A stretch of 64,000 nt of DNA. It comes from Gracilaria vermiculophylla (Eukaryota > Rhodophyta > Florideophyceae > Gracilariales > Gracilariaceae). Location: the NCBI GenBank assembly GCA_019155205.2, contig JAHNZQ020000277.1, forward strand, positions 1,643,742 to 1,707,741, in the 5' to 3' direction. Position numbers and translations under genes: made by a program. Under the pieces are notes generated by a model. That model saw only the letters and a program-made list of their open reading frames with translations, had not been told where the DNA came from and did no database searches. The stretch's first letter is position 1; the number at the start of each line of letters is the position of its first letter. Shown here one piece after another: positions 12,171-23,751 of the stretch.

Positions 12171-12848
12171 AGGATGGGTTACCTTATACCGTGGATGCGG
12201 ATACGAGTGATTTCCAAAATTGTTTGTGCGTTATTCCAGACGAATTCCGATGGGGAACGGAAACCAATCGATTATTGGTCCAGAACGCTCAACGTCCAGG
12301 AACGGAACTATGCAGTCATTGAAAAGGAATGCCTCGCTATGGTATGGGCTCTGCAAACACTCAGACTATATCTGATGGGCACACGCTTCAACTTTAATAC
12401 GGACCACTTCGCTTTGCGTTGGTTAATGTCCGTCATGGAACCATCGGGTGGCTTGATGCGTTGGAGAGTACGCCTCGCTGAGTTCGTCTATGAAGTCGCC
12501 TATAAGAAGGGTTCCCTTAATACACAGGCTGATGTTTTGTCTCATTTAGGAACGGAAGCGGAAACCCTTTCCGTCAATGACCATGATATCCCGTGTCTCC
12601 TTCTTGAAGAGAAGTTACGTTATGATCTGGTTTCAGACGATATTGTTGATGATCTGCTCGTTGCTGACGGTAACGAACCGGATACGGGTTCCTTCGCACC
12701 AATCACTCCCGAAGAGATGATCAGCAAACAGTATGGAGACCCGTTTTGTACGAAAATACGCGCCCAACTCAATGAAGGTCCAAACATTCCTTTCGGAGTT
12801 GACTCACAAGGCTACTTGGTAAGGACTGAGCTTCTTCGTCACAAATAG
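12171..12848 (+). pseudogene. G2 RNase H
   Basis: The first acidic strand (PYTVDADTSD) is at 12180-12215. After a frameshift near 12260 the domain continues in another frame: YWSRTLNVQERNYAVIEKE with the catalytic Glu, FNTDHFALRWL with Asp, and NTQADVLSHL with the final Asp. The tail to 12848 is the spacer toward integrase (KIRAQLNEGPNIPF). Catalytic acidic residues look present, but the frameshift breaks the domain. Confidence 0.8.
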
Positions 12849-13900
12849 TGGTTCCCCCTTCCCTCCAGTCGAGAGTATTGCATCTCTCGCACTTTTCGAA
12901 GATACCTGCACACCCTGGTGGAAGGAGGCTCTACACGACATTACGCCGGCATATCTAATGACCCGCACTTGCGTTGGATTGCTACGCAATTTTTCGGTCT
13001 TGTAACTACTGTGCTCGTGAGAAAGTCAAGCTACGCCGCTATGCGAAGAAGGTGACCCTGCTCCCGGCACGGGCCCCGCTAGAATTTGTCGCCATCGATA
13101 TACTCGGTGAGTTCCTTCAGGCTGCCCGTGGTAACAAGTTTCTTCTCGTAATGACGGATAGATTCTCGAAATTCGTCCGGACTGTACCGTTGAAGAAGAT
13201 TACCGCACGATCCGTGGCAGAAGCATTCGGCCGTCACTGGGTTCTCGTCTGCGGCCCACCGGTTAATCTCTTATCCAATATCGGACCGCAGTTCGCCGCG
13301 CGTTTCTTCCAGGATGTTTGTAGAATACTTGACATCAGAAATCTGTTTACAACGAAATACCATCCCCAGGCAATTGGGCAGGTAAAACGGTTCAACCGAA
13401 CGTTGTTATCCGCTTTGCGAGCGTATGCAGTTGATCACCCCCGTACATGAGATTTGTACACAGACACCGTGACGTACGCGTATAATACGCAGGTACACAG
13501 AGTAACTGGCTTATCACCCTTCGAGCTGGTGCTCTCACGTCCCCCACCGCCTGTGGCGATTGAGTCGCAGTCCACAAAGAAAAAGCACCCGTCAACGGTT
13601 AATCACTACCTCCGATGAAAGAATTGCCTAGCAAGGATGGTCCCGGTTGCGAAATCATCAATGACGCGAGTGTAACGCGCGTATCAACAAAATTTCGATG
13701 CCAGAGTCCAGCGGCGTCCTTCCCTGGAAGCAGGACAGTTCGTCTTCGTCAGGAAGGAATATTACAACCCTCAGGAGGAGAAACGCCAAAAACTCTTCTC
13801 CATTGCGGATGGACCCTACAAAGTCATTTCAGTGAGCTGGGACACAGTCGTACTGGAAGTTGGCCATTCTCATGAACTGTTCAGCCGCGATCGCGTCAAA
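12849..13900 (+). pseudogene. G2 integrase, two catalytic residues lost
   Basis: The zinc-binding end is visible as CNYCAREKVKLR near 13000. The core follows: first Asp in VAIDILGE, then LLSNIGPQFAAR where the family has S-D-N-G, then GQVKRFNRT where the family has V-E-R. The second Asp and the Glu are therefore replaced by Asn and Lys. A stop falls at about 13448 and the C-terminal domain continues in shifted frames to about 13.9 kb. Inserting this copy needed an active integrase, so the losses came later or the enzyme was supplied in trans. Confidence 0.85.
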
Positions 13901-15130
13901 CAAGCACCTAACCCGCATTCGGAAGTCGTACTGGCTCTCGGAATCCCGGATGCTCGATTTATCCCCATTGCAGAAGCAGGTTCCTGGCACTGCGCAACCA
14001 GCATCGCGCGCCCATCGAGGGGACTCTCGGACATACCGATTCTGTCGCAACACTCTTCGGAACCTCCGGTATATGTTCGCTCGCGCTTTACGCCGCGTGT
14101 CGAACCACCATCAGACATTGTTTCAGCCCCCGTGGCCGCCCTGGCTCAGGAAGGGGAAGAAGCCAGTCAATCCCGCTTTTCAGCGAGGTCTACACCGCCG
14201 TCGCGAGCTCCTCTAAACTCTCGTGACACGGCAACCTGAAAAAGGGACACCGCACACTACCGCCGTACGCGTGAAACTACCTCAGCAGACTAGAAGGACC
14301 GGCCCAGCCGATGGAAAGTCTCATGAGCACGCTACGCAGTCACCTCCGTCGAGGGAGCAAGCTGTCAACCGCACTCGCGAGACGCTGCAAAATAAACCGG
14401 ACACGGAAACTGTGCTGTCATCTCTCGTTGGAAAAATGAACAAAGGAAGCCTGGCTCGGAACCTGGACGCTCCGTTGGCTCCCCACTCACCGACTACTGT
14501 CGAGAAAGTCGTGAGGACCCCCGCCGCTGCACGGCAGATCCCGGTATGTGGAAGCACGATGTACAGGATGCTTCGACACCCTCGCAACGGGATGCGCAAG
14601 GTCCCACACATAGGTTGTCTAATGTTCAAACGTCTCTCATAAGAGGATGTCTCTCTGGTACTGTACCGAGTAGCTCAGATCGTCTGAAGTCAGCTCACAG
14701 TATTGAAAGACTGGTTCCCTCATCCCCAGAAAGGATGGCCCACACCGCATATGAAGGAGAGCCTGACCGCCATGTGATGCGAGATATGCACCACACACCC
14801 ATTCATGGTGACATAGCTCGCCAGTACAGGACGACGACAGCCAACCATTTGGATACGCCTCGCCAACTGGCACGCGCCATGGCACATGAACCGCCTCCCC
14901 GGCACCAACCGTCGGAAGTGGGACGAGGAAGCCTTTGCAGATTAGCGGTACGATCGCCTGAACCCGATTGGATAGCGTCAACCTCAACGAGAAATTCAGT
15001 CGACCTCCATCAGGGAATCACATGGTCAACGCCGCAGCCGAAAGCCATGAACCGTTGGACGGACTCATCACCGGCCTTGCCGTCGGAAACAACCGTTGTA
15101 CGGACTGCAACCGGAAGTGCAAAGCGTGAT
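13901..15130 (+). pseudogene. G2 linker between integrase and chromodomain
   Basis: Low-conservation region rich in Ser, Pro, Arg and His, open in several frames (13832-14239, 14223-14642, 14546-15214). It looks like a long unstructured basic tether. No domain is recognised. Confidence 0.5.
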
Positions 15131-15300
15131 GTTTACTCGAAGGAGTTCATTATTGACCGTATCGTTGGGCACAGTAACAACCCAGAGAGATATATTCAGT
15201 ACCAGGCAGGCTGATATGGGTATTCGCCGTCCTATGACACGGACGAACCGGTAGAGAACTTGCCCCGATCGAAAATCGTGCAGTATCACCACCGTACCAG
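15131..15300 (+). pseudogene. G2 chromodomain
   Basis: EFIIDRIVGHSNNPERYIQYQ, a TGA stop, then YGYSPSYDTDEPVENL. This is the chromodomain pattern with the conserved Trp before YGY changed to a stop. It matches the terminal domain of G1 in position. Confidence 0.72.
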
Positions 15301-17132
15301 AACGGGAATACCCGGCACGATTGACCGGGCGCTCGTCGCATAATCCACTGTCTTGGTCAGATGAGCCGTGAGCCCGGTTCCCAGGTGGACAATTAAAGCC
15401 TCTAGAAGACGAAAAGATGGGAAAACCTCATGAATATAAGATGAAGATGGCCCAAGAAGAAAAGATGAAGACACTGGATAGGAAGAAAGGAAGATTTCTA
15501 GAACACTGAAGAAGAGATGAAGATGAAGTAATGGAGAAAAAGAAGTAATACAGTGGATGTTTATTTATATTTCTAATGTGAGTGACACTCACTTGGTGAG
15601 ATCACATGTATTGCACGCTTTTGCGTCGTGCGACCTCAGTACCCCTCTCCACTTGTTGGGACGTTGCACCGAAACGTTCGTGCGACATACCCTCGAAGAG
15701 GACGTACTCTGCTAGCTTTCCCGTCGAGCACCGTCAAACCGCGTCAATTCCCTCTTTTACAGTCGATTGTCCCGTCGTGGACGGTGTCTCCACTTTCAAA
15801 GGTGTTTTTTACTCGCTTTTGACGGTATAGTACGGAAAACGTCGCGCGCGCTGTGATTTGAGATAGACCTTGGTCGTCTCTGATCACCCCTTTGTGTTTT
15901 CGATGTTTTCAATTCGATGGGGTTTTCATCCAGCTTGCTGGCTCATTTTTTGCTGTTGCGACCCGCAAGCACGGTTTTTTTCCATCGCCTATGGTGTTTA
16001 AGTTCCGATTACATCGCGTTTGTCATCAGTTTTGCTGGAAATGAGCAATCACTGTTCGTGATATTTGAATTGGGTTGTTGAACCGGTTTACTATTTCAAA
16101 ACGCTGCGTGCGATAGACTGTTGTTTCACAGACTCCCGAAAATGCTCCCTGCTTTTAAATTCACCGTTCAGAACGTGTGGAGTACTCATTTGTTCACGGA
16201 TTGTGTTTCCCGACTTCAGGGGATTTGGCTCTACAGTATTTCCTGGAAGTCATCTGCAAAAATACCCCTATCTTCGGAAGCATGACTCCGACTAAACTTA
16301 AACTCCGTCACAAATTATTTTTGTAGTCCATACACACGCCTGTGAAGTTAAAACTGGATTTGTAACCTTGCGTTTAGCGTTACAGGACCATTTCAGTTCA
16401 TTAATCTATTTTTAGATCGAACTGAAATGCCTCGTGTATACTGACGTTATGTTCTTCAAACTCCAAATTTTTGGGCGTGAGATAAAGCTGGGAGCTTCAG
16501 AAATTCTGTGGTATATCGTTCTTATCTTTCAATAGTCTGGTTCAGAACTTATGAGCTCGAAGATTTTTGTGATTCTGAAGAACCAGTTACACTAACTGTG
16601 TTCGAGACTCCACCGCCTAGCGCGTAGCTGAACCGGCGTGAAGCCGTACTCGCACGTTATCAAGGATTCAATACCGCACGTTTGCCTAGATATGGCACTA
16701 CGGGAAGTTTCAGAAAGAAGGACGTGGTCTCGGTTTCGGAAGTACTGGAGTCTGTGGCGCTGTTCGGACGCTCTTTCAATGAGAAGTCGTAACCCAATCT
16801 GGTTGATTCCAGGCGCCTTGCAACGATACTGCAGGGGAGGAATACGCGTTACGTGGTAACGGTGCTCCAAATAACAACGTGCCGATCAATTCGCGTTCTT
16901 TGTAACGCATTTCACTGTCGGTGGGGAGATGGACAAAATGCGCAATGCACCGTCATGGACGTAAAGTTTACGGTACTCCCGAGTCTGATCGAGGTGTTAG
17001 ATGAAAGAGAATAGCACGGAAAGCCGTGAAGGAACCAGTATTTCTGTTGGCCAGTCATTTCTACCACATTCGGCAGGCGTTGCACAACTTTTGTTGGGTT
17101 GTTCGTCGCTTACAGGGTCGTCATCGCTCCTT
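15301..17132 (+). other. G2 3' non-coding region with purine-rich belt
   Basis: 1.8 kb without a recognised gene. At 15405-15548 the plus strand is strongly purine-rich (repeated AAGATGAAGA-like units). Other short frames, including one on the minus strand at 16592-16870, show no known domain. Confidence 0.5.
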
Positions 17133-17144
17133 GGGAGGGGGAGA
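17133..17144 (+). other. G2 polypurine tract
   Basis: GGGAGGGGGAGA lies directly before the TG of the 3' LTR, as required for plus-strand priming. Confidence 0.85.
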
Positions 17145-17912
17145 TGAAGTGCAACGCTTTTAGCAGTATCAGCACGTCGTATGCTAATATTCCGCTCTGG
17201 CGATGCTTACCACTTTGCAGTTACACCGGTAATCTGCTTCCGTGGGAAGGGCCCCAATTTGGTTGCCACTTGTAATGCACAGCATTGCTGGCTTGTGCCA
17301 CACGTGTGTAGTGTTCTGCACCCCCGTAGGGACATTATTAGTTATTTTTGGTTAAGTACTACTGTGCTTTCAGGGCGCGGACCATCACTACTTGGGTGTG
17401 TGAGCTCCCGCTGCCCGGGTCAAAGTACACGCAACAAGCGACTGTCTGGCCCTAACTCAGGTTCCTTGGTGAATGTCTACCTCCGTCTGGAGAGACGCTA
17501 TCCTTTGAAGGCCTAGTTATCCACTTCGTGGAGCTTCAGCACATTCTTACCACTAATGTGTTTGTTTCTGTGCGCGCTTTTACAGCGGAAGATATTCCTT
17601 GCCCCGTATACAGGTGCTTCTTCGCTAGCAACTACCAGTGATTACCGTTGCTGTTTTTGCCACCGCCTCACTCGTTTGGACACCGTGCCACTCTTGCGCG
17701 TCGCCCACCACTCGTGTGTCGCTGCATTTTCCGCTTTCCCACTCCGTGGTCTGTCTATGTCTCTACACCTGTACGCCAGTCGTGACGGTGAGTCCATGTC
17801 CTACACCCGGCTCCGTGTATTCACCACAGGTGGTTCTGTCATTCCACTACCCTACTGAGGAGGACGTCGAACACCCTCGTGTGTCTGTCCTATCTTGGTG
17901 TATTGCACCACA
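17145..17912 (+). repeat. G2 3' LTR
   Basis: Full-length partner of 6916-7682, same TG...CA ends, about 90% identical by eye over a sampled stretch. The divergence means the insertion is not recent. Confidence 0.93.
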
Positions 17913-17917
17913 GAAGT
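17913..17917. other. G2 target-site duplication, right copy
   Basis: GAAGT directly after the terminal CA of the G2 3' LTR, paired with AAAGT at the other end (one mismatch). Confidence 0.6.
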
Positions 17918-19874
17918 TACACGGGCACGGTCCGCTTCCAATAGGGCTTCATAACTCAGGGTGTTCTGCGCGAGATCTCTGACGGACAGCATAAGCTCTG
18001 CCGAAAGATGATGTCTACCATAACAGCTATAAGAAATCAGGCCTTCCGTGTTCAGTCACCCCTCATAGTTGCCTACCAAGCTATTGTTTACCCAACCGGG
18101 TCTCCTCTCAGGAATACCCCCTGGAGGCGAGAGGACCGCATCTCTTTGGTACTGATACCTGCCTGGCTAAATATGCATCAGTTCAGAATCCTGAAGAGAC
18201 TCAGTTGAAAGCAACTCTGTCGTAGGTATCGACCCAACTGATTCATCCAGGTATTGCAAAGCATCATGCTCCGCATAGCTTTCCTGTGGCGTCTACATCA
18301 AAAATTGCGAATCTTATGGCGACTACAGATACATGGCTCTGCCTTTCTTCGCAGCACGCTGCAAATTCATATCTTTAGCAGGGTATGGTCCAAGACGTCG
18401 GGTTGTAGAGCTCACTGCACTGCGGGCTCGGACCGCATCTTTTTCCACCTGCGCGAATTGAATAAGCTCGACGAAGCGGAGTCAGGGATGCTGTTCCCGA
18501 CGGCGAGCAGCAAGTGACTTGATGGTTCTATTCAATCCATCGACGTAAAGCGTAATCTTGTCGCCCGTACTGTGAACGTTTCCGCAACGAATCTCTGCCT
18601 TATTCAGCCTTGAGCTGTACTACACCTCTGTCTCCGTATTATTCTCGTTAACTTCCCTGAGGTCCAGGATTGCTCCACGAATGGCGGTTGAAGTAAACTA
18701 AATACGTAGCAAGTACTGAATAGCCTCAGACCAAAAGGTGACTCCACCTTCATCCACATTCAGCGAGCCAGTGACAGCACGATACTGCTTCAGTGCGATC
18801 CTCCGCAGAAAGTGTGGTAAAGCCTCAAACATCTGCGCTTCACTAACCTTAGAAGTGTTCGCCTCTATGACAAACTGGCTCAAAAACGCAAAGATGAGTA
18901 TGGCATCCGTCCAATCAAAGGTGAGATCACCCAGACCAACTTTAAGACGGCGACTGTGACATCTCAATTTCCGCGTCTGGCGAACTGATCGCTTCGTCTT
19001 ACGAACCCGTTATCAATAGTACAGATAATCGGTAATCTTTCGATGAAGCCTGTTTGTACACAAAATACTCTTCATTTCGTAGTGGGAAGGGCCCTTGATA
19101 AGACGCGAAACTGAGTTACCACTCTTCTTCCGTCTTAAGCGGCGAGATTTTTTCCTTGTCGCTCGAGCTACTGTCTTCCTCTGACGAATCGTCCTCAGAA
19201 CTCTCTGAAGGGGAGTTGTCATCATCAAAGTCCTCCGAATTCTCATCAGAATCATCATGGCTTATGGACTTCCACTTCTTATACCGCTTTGAAGACTGCT
19301 GGTTCCGTCCTTACCTTTTCGAAAAGGCTCCAACTGGACAGACTGCATGCACTTAAGAACTTTCGGCTTGCATAGATGTGTTCACCAAGTTTTCAAGTCG
19401 TTCCGGGTGAAGACTAATGCGTGAAAGGACCTACTCAACAGTGACCAGTATTGCTGGTGGGGTTCCCAAAACGTTTCCTTGCCCTTCCATCAGACGATTG
19501 AAGTCTTTGCCAATTGTCCGAAGGAAATCAGCCATCTGGTTATCGTCTCCTTTGTTCTTCAGAACCACCTGTTCACGTCTTAACGTCTCCAATTACGATT
19601 CTAACAAATTAACCTGACTTTGCATCTCTTCCAGATGGAACTTCTGCTACGCAGATTCCGCACCGAGCCGCTGTATTTCAGCTCGTAGATCGTCGATTGA
19701 CAAGAAACCCGCACGGGGGGCGGGCGCCGGTACCTCAGAAGGTGTTCTGGCCCCTCCGGTCGACCTCGATCTCAATGCTTGCTGATATAAGCTGTTTCTC
19801 ACCTCTGTAAACGTGCTTGAAGGACTACCTGCCGCATTTGTATTTCTTGAAGTCATCCTGCTTCTTGTATGCAT
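17918..19874 (-). pseudogene. G1 gag, N-terminal and capsid part
   Basis: Starts at the ATG ending at 19874 (MHTRSRMTSRN), with a short helical segment (DDLRAEIQRLGAESA). The capsid core at 18698-18967 reads ILIFAFLSQFVIEAN, MFEALPHFLRRIALKQY and FWSEAIQYLLR, the same pattern as the G2 core. Downstream toward 17918 a decayed LYVDGLNRTIKSL corresponds to MFIDGLDPAIRTL of G2. The reading then stops at the G2 insertion and resumes beyond 6915. At least two frames are used, with stops. Confidence 0.78.
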
Positions 19875-20113
19875 AGCGGTTGAATAACGTCCAGCGTTCC
19901 AGAACGCTCAACGGAAAGCGTAACAACAAACAAGCAGCGTTGCAAAAAGCAAGTGGTCATCGACACAAATTAACAAAGTCGATGGCGACAACACTTCTGC
20001 ACACAGAAAATAAAACAGAAAACTAACTTCACAAAAAATCTACAGCGATTACAACAAAACACAAAACACTTCTGCACACAGAAACAAAGCAGAAGGTAAA
20101 CTTCAGAAATTTT

Positions 20114-20129
20114 CAGGTCTCTGATTCCG
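20114..20129 (-). other. G1 primer-binding site (initiator Met tRNA type)
   Basis: On the element strand CGGAATCAGAGACC lies about ten bases inside the LTR. It matches the usual TGGTATCAGAG site at 9 of 11 positions. Decay of the first base explains the missing TGG. Confidence 0.5.
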
Positions 20130-20139
20130 CGAGCGAACT

Positions 20140-20924
20140 GTAAAGTTCGGACCTTTGGGTCGTCTGTCCCAACAGAACCCGTAACACGGTTTCAACTCAA
20201 CGTTCTGAATATTAGTGAGGCGAGTAAAGTCCTACTTCGGAAAACAGATGGTGAGCAACACCGGAAACTTCTCAAAAGCGAGTGAACGAAAATAATCCGA
20301 AGTGGAAAACGGATCTTCTAAGTCGAAAGACCCGTCTATGTGGTACTCCAGTATTGTCTGTATGGCCATGGTAGCGTGGTGGAAAGCCACAAAAAAACCA
20401 CAGATGTGGGTGTCCCCCGGCGAACGACAGGACTAGAAGTCAGTACCACGGTGTGAGCAACAGTCAGCTGTACGACGCGTGACGGTATCCTCGGAACAAA
20501 GAGCTATAGCCCAAAAGCAACTAAGCACTGATGCTATAGGTTCCCCTGTGTCGAATACGACTTAGGATTCTCACGGTTTGACCAAGACGTCTTGAGTTTT
20601 GGGGTTGTTGGTTGGTCTTCGCCGCCCTCAACTGTCAGGTCGCTCTTTACTAGGCTGCAAAGCCATACAGTAGTTTGACTGCAATGCCTAAATGTGGTGC
20701 TTTCCACTAACTATATCAACAATAAATAAAGAATAATAAACCTAATGATTAGTGGAGACCCACTAGTACCAAACGTTACTACTCTTAGTTCACATTCTTC
20801 CATAAAGTGATTCCTTTCCTACAACTCAGTGTACAGCCATGTACTGTAGCCGAAACCTACGAATGTCGTCCTGAACTTAACTCGTGATTCGGTGATCCGA
20901 TACCACTGCAACTCGTATGCTACA
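20140..20924 (-). repeat. G1 5' LTR
   Basis: The outer end is fixed by the match to positions 1-43. The inner end is inferred from a TGTA...TACA pair: the plus-strand LTR begins TGTAAAGTTCGG and ends GCTACA, with the primer-binding site just inside. Length about 785 bp, close to the LTR of G2. Confidence 0.7.
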
Positions 20925-21544
20925 AATATGAGAAATGCATATGAGAATAATAAATCCATCGTTGATATATCGTTATTCAAGTAATAGGGAGCTGGCAAAA
21001 CGCTTAAAGATACCACGAAACTTTTAACACATATGCAGGGTTTCAAAGGCTTAAGCTACTGCTGTGTCTGAGCGTTTGCCGATCAATTGATGGTATATAT
21101 TTCCTCCCACGGTAATGAAATTATATATCATTGTGTACCATAGAATTCTTGCCTAAAAGAATATGTATAGTGTAATAATATGGGGTGGATGTCATACGAA
21201 AGTTCTGCAAACGTCTCAATTGTCAAGTGATGGATAGCATCGTTCAGCATCGCGGGTCAAGAGCAAGCAGTCTGACGGTAAATAGAACAGTTGATCCAGA
21301 TGTCGCACGACTTGCAATATATTAATTGAGATTGCAGAAAGTCTCTTCACTACTTGGTTCAAAACCAGACCCAGTCGCTTTCATGATTCCGCAAGAATAT
21401 AGCTTTGTCGTGCCGTAATTAATGTGCTTCTAAGGTTAGCTTTGTGTATCTTCGAGTGCACACAAACCGGACTGGGTTTCTCATAGTAATGTTCACGCAA
21501 AATATGGGTTTGCCGTTGGTTGTGTGGACCATATGTTAGGGCTT
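20925..21544. other. Unassigned AT-rich DNA
   Basis: Outside G1. No domain, RNA gene or repeat recognised. Confidence 0.4.
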
Positions 21545-23040
21545 GGTTACAACAAGAAACGTTGATTGGGTGGGGCAAACACTGTTTGTACAATTTTGGT
21601 ACCGCCACTGGACGACCAAGCTCTGCGCGGCGCATATGGTTAGAATGCGTTACTGTCAATTCTTTGGCTCAATTGTTGGATTATGGTTAGACAAGCTCAC
21701 CTACTGACGTAAACCTGTGACGGCAACTTGTGTGCTATATACCTGGAACACGATGAAATGGTAGTGTCATTTATTTGTTTGATTTTATATGAATATGCGT
21801 GATTGAAATTGGAATCATTTACAGAAAGAGTGTTAGATGCAATGTGGCTCAAACCCAAGACGTCTAGTGACATTTTGAGGTTCAAGACATCCTGGTAGAC
21901 AAATCAATATATGATATGCGGAGAACCATACATTTACTAAGACACTGTATTGATTCTAACACTGAATAGAATTGCTTCTGAAAAGTCCGTGAAAGGGCAG
22001 AGAGGTCCGAGAACTCTCCGTTAGTGTTTTCATTCACTTGAATATCTTGAAAATTAAATGGAAATCAAGAACGGCACAAAACCAAGGCGCAGTTATTAAA
22101 TTATCTAGAATGCAAACAAACTTTTGCGCTTGATTTCTTATCGTTTTTGACATGCGTATATCCTGCACGCGCGTGTCGCACGCATGGGGCGGGCACTACG
22201 TACGTCAGTGAAAATGCTTCCATGTAGTGGGTCCTTTGAGCTGCGTTTCCGTTTGGTTTGAACCGGAAAATGTCAGTTTACGCTTGGTACGCATGATATT
22301 GTTTTGTAGGAAAGGTGGATGCCATAGAAACAGAAACGAATTCAATAACAGACATGTTCGAAAAATTATGGGTTATGTGTTTGTTCAAAATTCTTCACAA
22401 AGGATGCCGTAGGCAGAAGAAACCAATGGCACACACACTACGCTACGAAAAAAAAGTGTAATATCGTTTATAAGGGTAGTTCAAGACAGTTAGTGCTTCA
22501 AATAAACAAAGAAAGGAACCGTTCAAGTGGGTACCATCACACAAGCAAGGATATAGGAGGCAATTAAGATAGTGACGTACTGAGTGGGCTTTGGCATACG
22601 CAACACTCGAAGAAATGAAACAAGAAGAAGAAGAAAAAGAGTAGGAAAACCTTGCACATATATATAAATGATAGAGTCACTTATGCACTGAGTCCATATA
22701 AAATGCCAAAACGTTCTTGTTTTCATGGGTGTAGATCTGAAAAGCAGGGTACGATAATCACCTAGAGGTGAAAAACATAAAGTAAAGAAATCAATGTGGA
22801 ACAATGATAGGAGAGACTATTTGATGGCATCAAATGGCACTAAAAGGAACCGCCACAGATAGTTATCAGATACAGAAGAAATAAAGTAACGAAGAGTAGT
22901 GGCGAGGGTTGTGTGTTCGAAGATTGGAATACGTAACGATCTACGTTGCACAAAATGAGGAGGAAGGGGAAAAACATGGTATTTTCACACTTAAGACACG
23001 CATTGGAATATTTGCAAAAGCGTAAGTTTTGAAAATCGAT
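21545..23040 (+). repeat. Dispersed repeat, copy A
   Basis: Non-coding sequence that aligns with 38410-39520 in the same orientation. Shared blocks include AAACGTTGATTGGGTG, AATCAAGAACGGC, the CGCGCGCACTACGTA neighbourhood and an AAAAAAAGTGTA stretch. Copy A has about 390 extra bases (about 21665-22050) that copy B lacks. No open frame carries a known domain. It may be an end of a transposon family; copy A lies before the Ulp1-type gene and copy B before the KDZ transposase. Confidence 0.72.
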
Positions 23041-23079
23041 TTTAAACGGAAATTAAATGAAAGAAGATGGTATGGAACG

Positions 23080-23345
23080 GTGCAATTGATGTGGGCGTAG
23101 GTAATCTTTTAGAGGATTGTATCGTACGTGGCACCTGATATCAAACGGAGATCATGTAGAAGACAAGTGCACCATACCGTATCGTAATGGCATATGTACG
23201 TCATGTGGAAGACAGTTATTTCATTCGGTGCAGTCGATATGAAACGTACATCATAGGTACGACAGTTTGATCATACGGTGCAGTGAAAGTTCTACAGAGC
23301 CCAAAAGATATGTGAATGCTACGGCGCAGTCGATGGTAGACGTGT
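23080..23345 (+). repeat. Degenerate ~50-bp repeat array, left of the Ulp1-type gene
   Basis: Three to four diverged units built on the order GTGCACC, CGTAC, GGTGCA, TCGATAT, AAACGTACATCATGTGGAAGAC. The core resembles the palindrome TGCACCGTACGGTGCA. The same units recur in the same orientation at 26430-26964. Confidence 0.55.
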
Positions 23346-23751
23346 ACTAGGCGGAAAGTGTACTGGCGTCAAACGTTTGAAGCTCTCGTGGACAGCCACT
23401 CACATGTGAACAGTAATGTACACAGAATACCAGGAGTGGGACATAACTGTGTGTAGAAGACTATATCACAATACAATGCAAGCATTACCCTATGTGTTCA
23501 AGGTGAGTGGTACACTGAGGTTTAGGCAGTAACGTGGACCTGTTGGGTCTTGAATGACGGTGTAGTGTTTGGTGTATATGAATACTTGAACGCTCCAAAG
23601 TCTACATTTTTCCACTGCCACTTGGAATCACGGACCGTCTCTCATCATCCTTTCCCTCTTTTCTTCTTTCTGTTATTCGAAACCGTCCTGGTGTGTAATT
23701 GAAGTGAAATTACTGCCCCTACTCTAACAACAAAAGACGCTTTTCGGCACC
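23346..23751 (+). promoter_or_regulatory. Upstream region of the Ulp1-type gene
   Basis: About 400 bp without coding signal, ending in a pyrimidine-rich stretch (23640-23690) and CACCATGG around the proposed start. No TATA box is clear. Confidence 0.3.

Larger units (their letters stand above)
6916..17912 (+). mobile_element. G2: Ty3/gypsy chromovirus nested in G1
   Basis: A full-length element of 10,997 bp with two LTRs, a polypurine tract and a target duplication, lying in opposite orientation inside the gag-pol of G1. Domain order is gag, PR, RT, RNase H, integrase, long basic linker, chromodomain, then 1.8 kb of 3' non-coding DNA. G1 and G2 are related families: their gag cores and proteases align by eye with clear shared motifs. 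Most of gag-pol stays in one reading frame, broken by stops and at least two frameshifts. RT and integrase have lost catalytic residues, so the copy is dead. Confidence 0.93.
1..20924 (-). mobile_element. G1: outer Ty3/gypsy chromovirus, interrupted by G2
   Basis: A minus-strand LTR retrotransposon read from its 5' LTR (20140-20924) through gag (19874-17918), protease, RT, RNase H, integrase and chromodomain (to 1749) to the first 43 bases of its 3' LTR at the window edge. The order PR-RT-RH-IN-chromodomain defines a Ty3/gypsy chromovirus. The gag core (18698-18967) and the rest of pol (below 6916) are separated by the whole of G2, and the domain order resumes on the other side. Removing G2 leaves about 9.9 kb. 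Two or more frameshifts and several stops make it non-autonomous, although the RT YLDD and the integrase D-D-E residues are still present. Confidence 0.88.
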
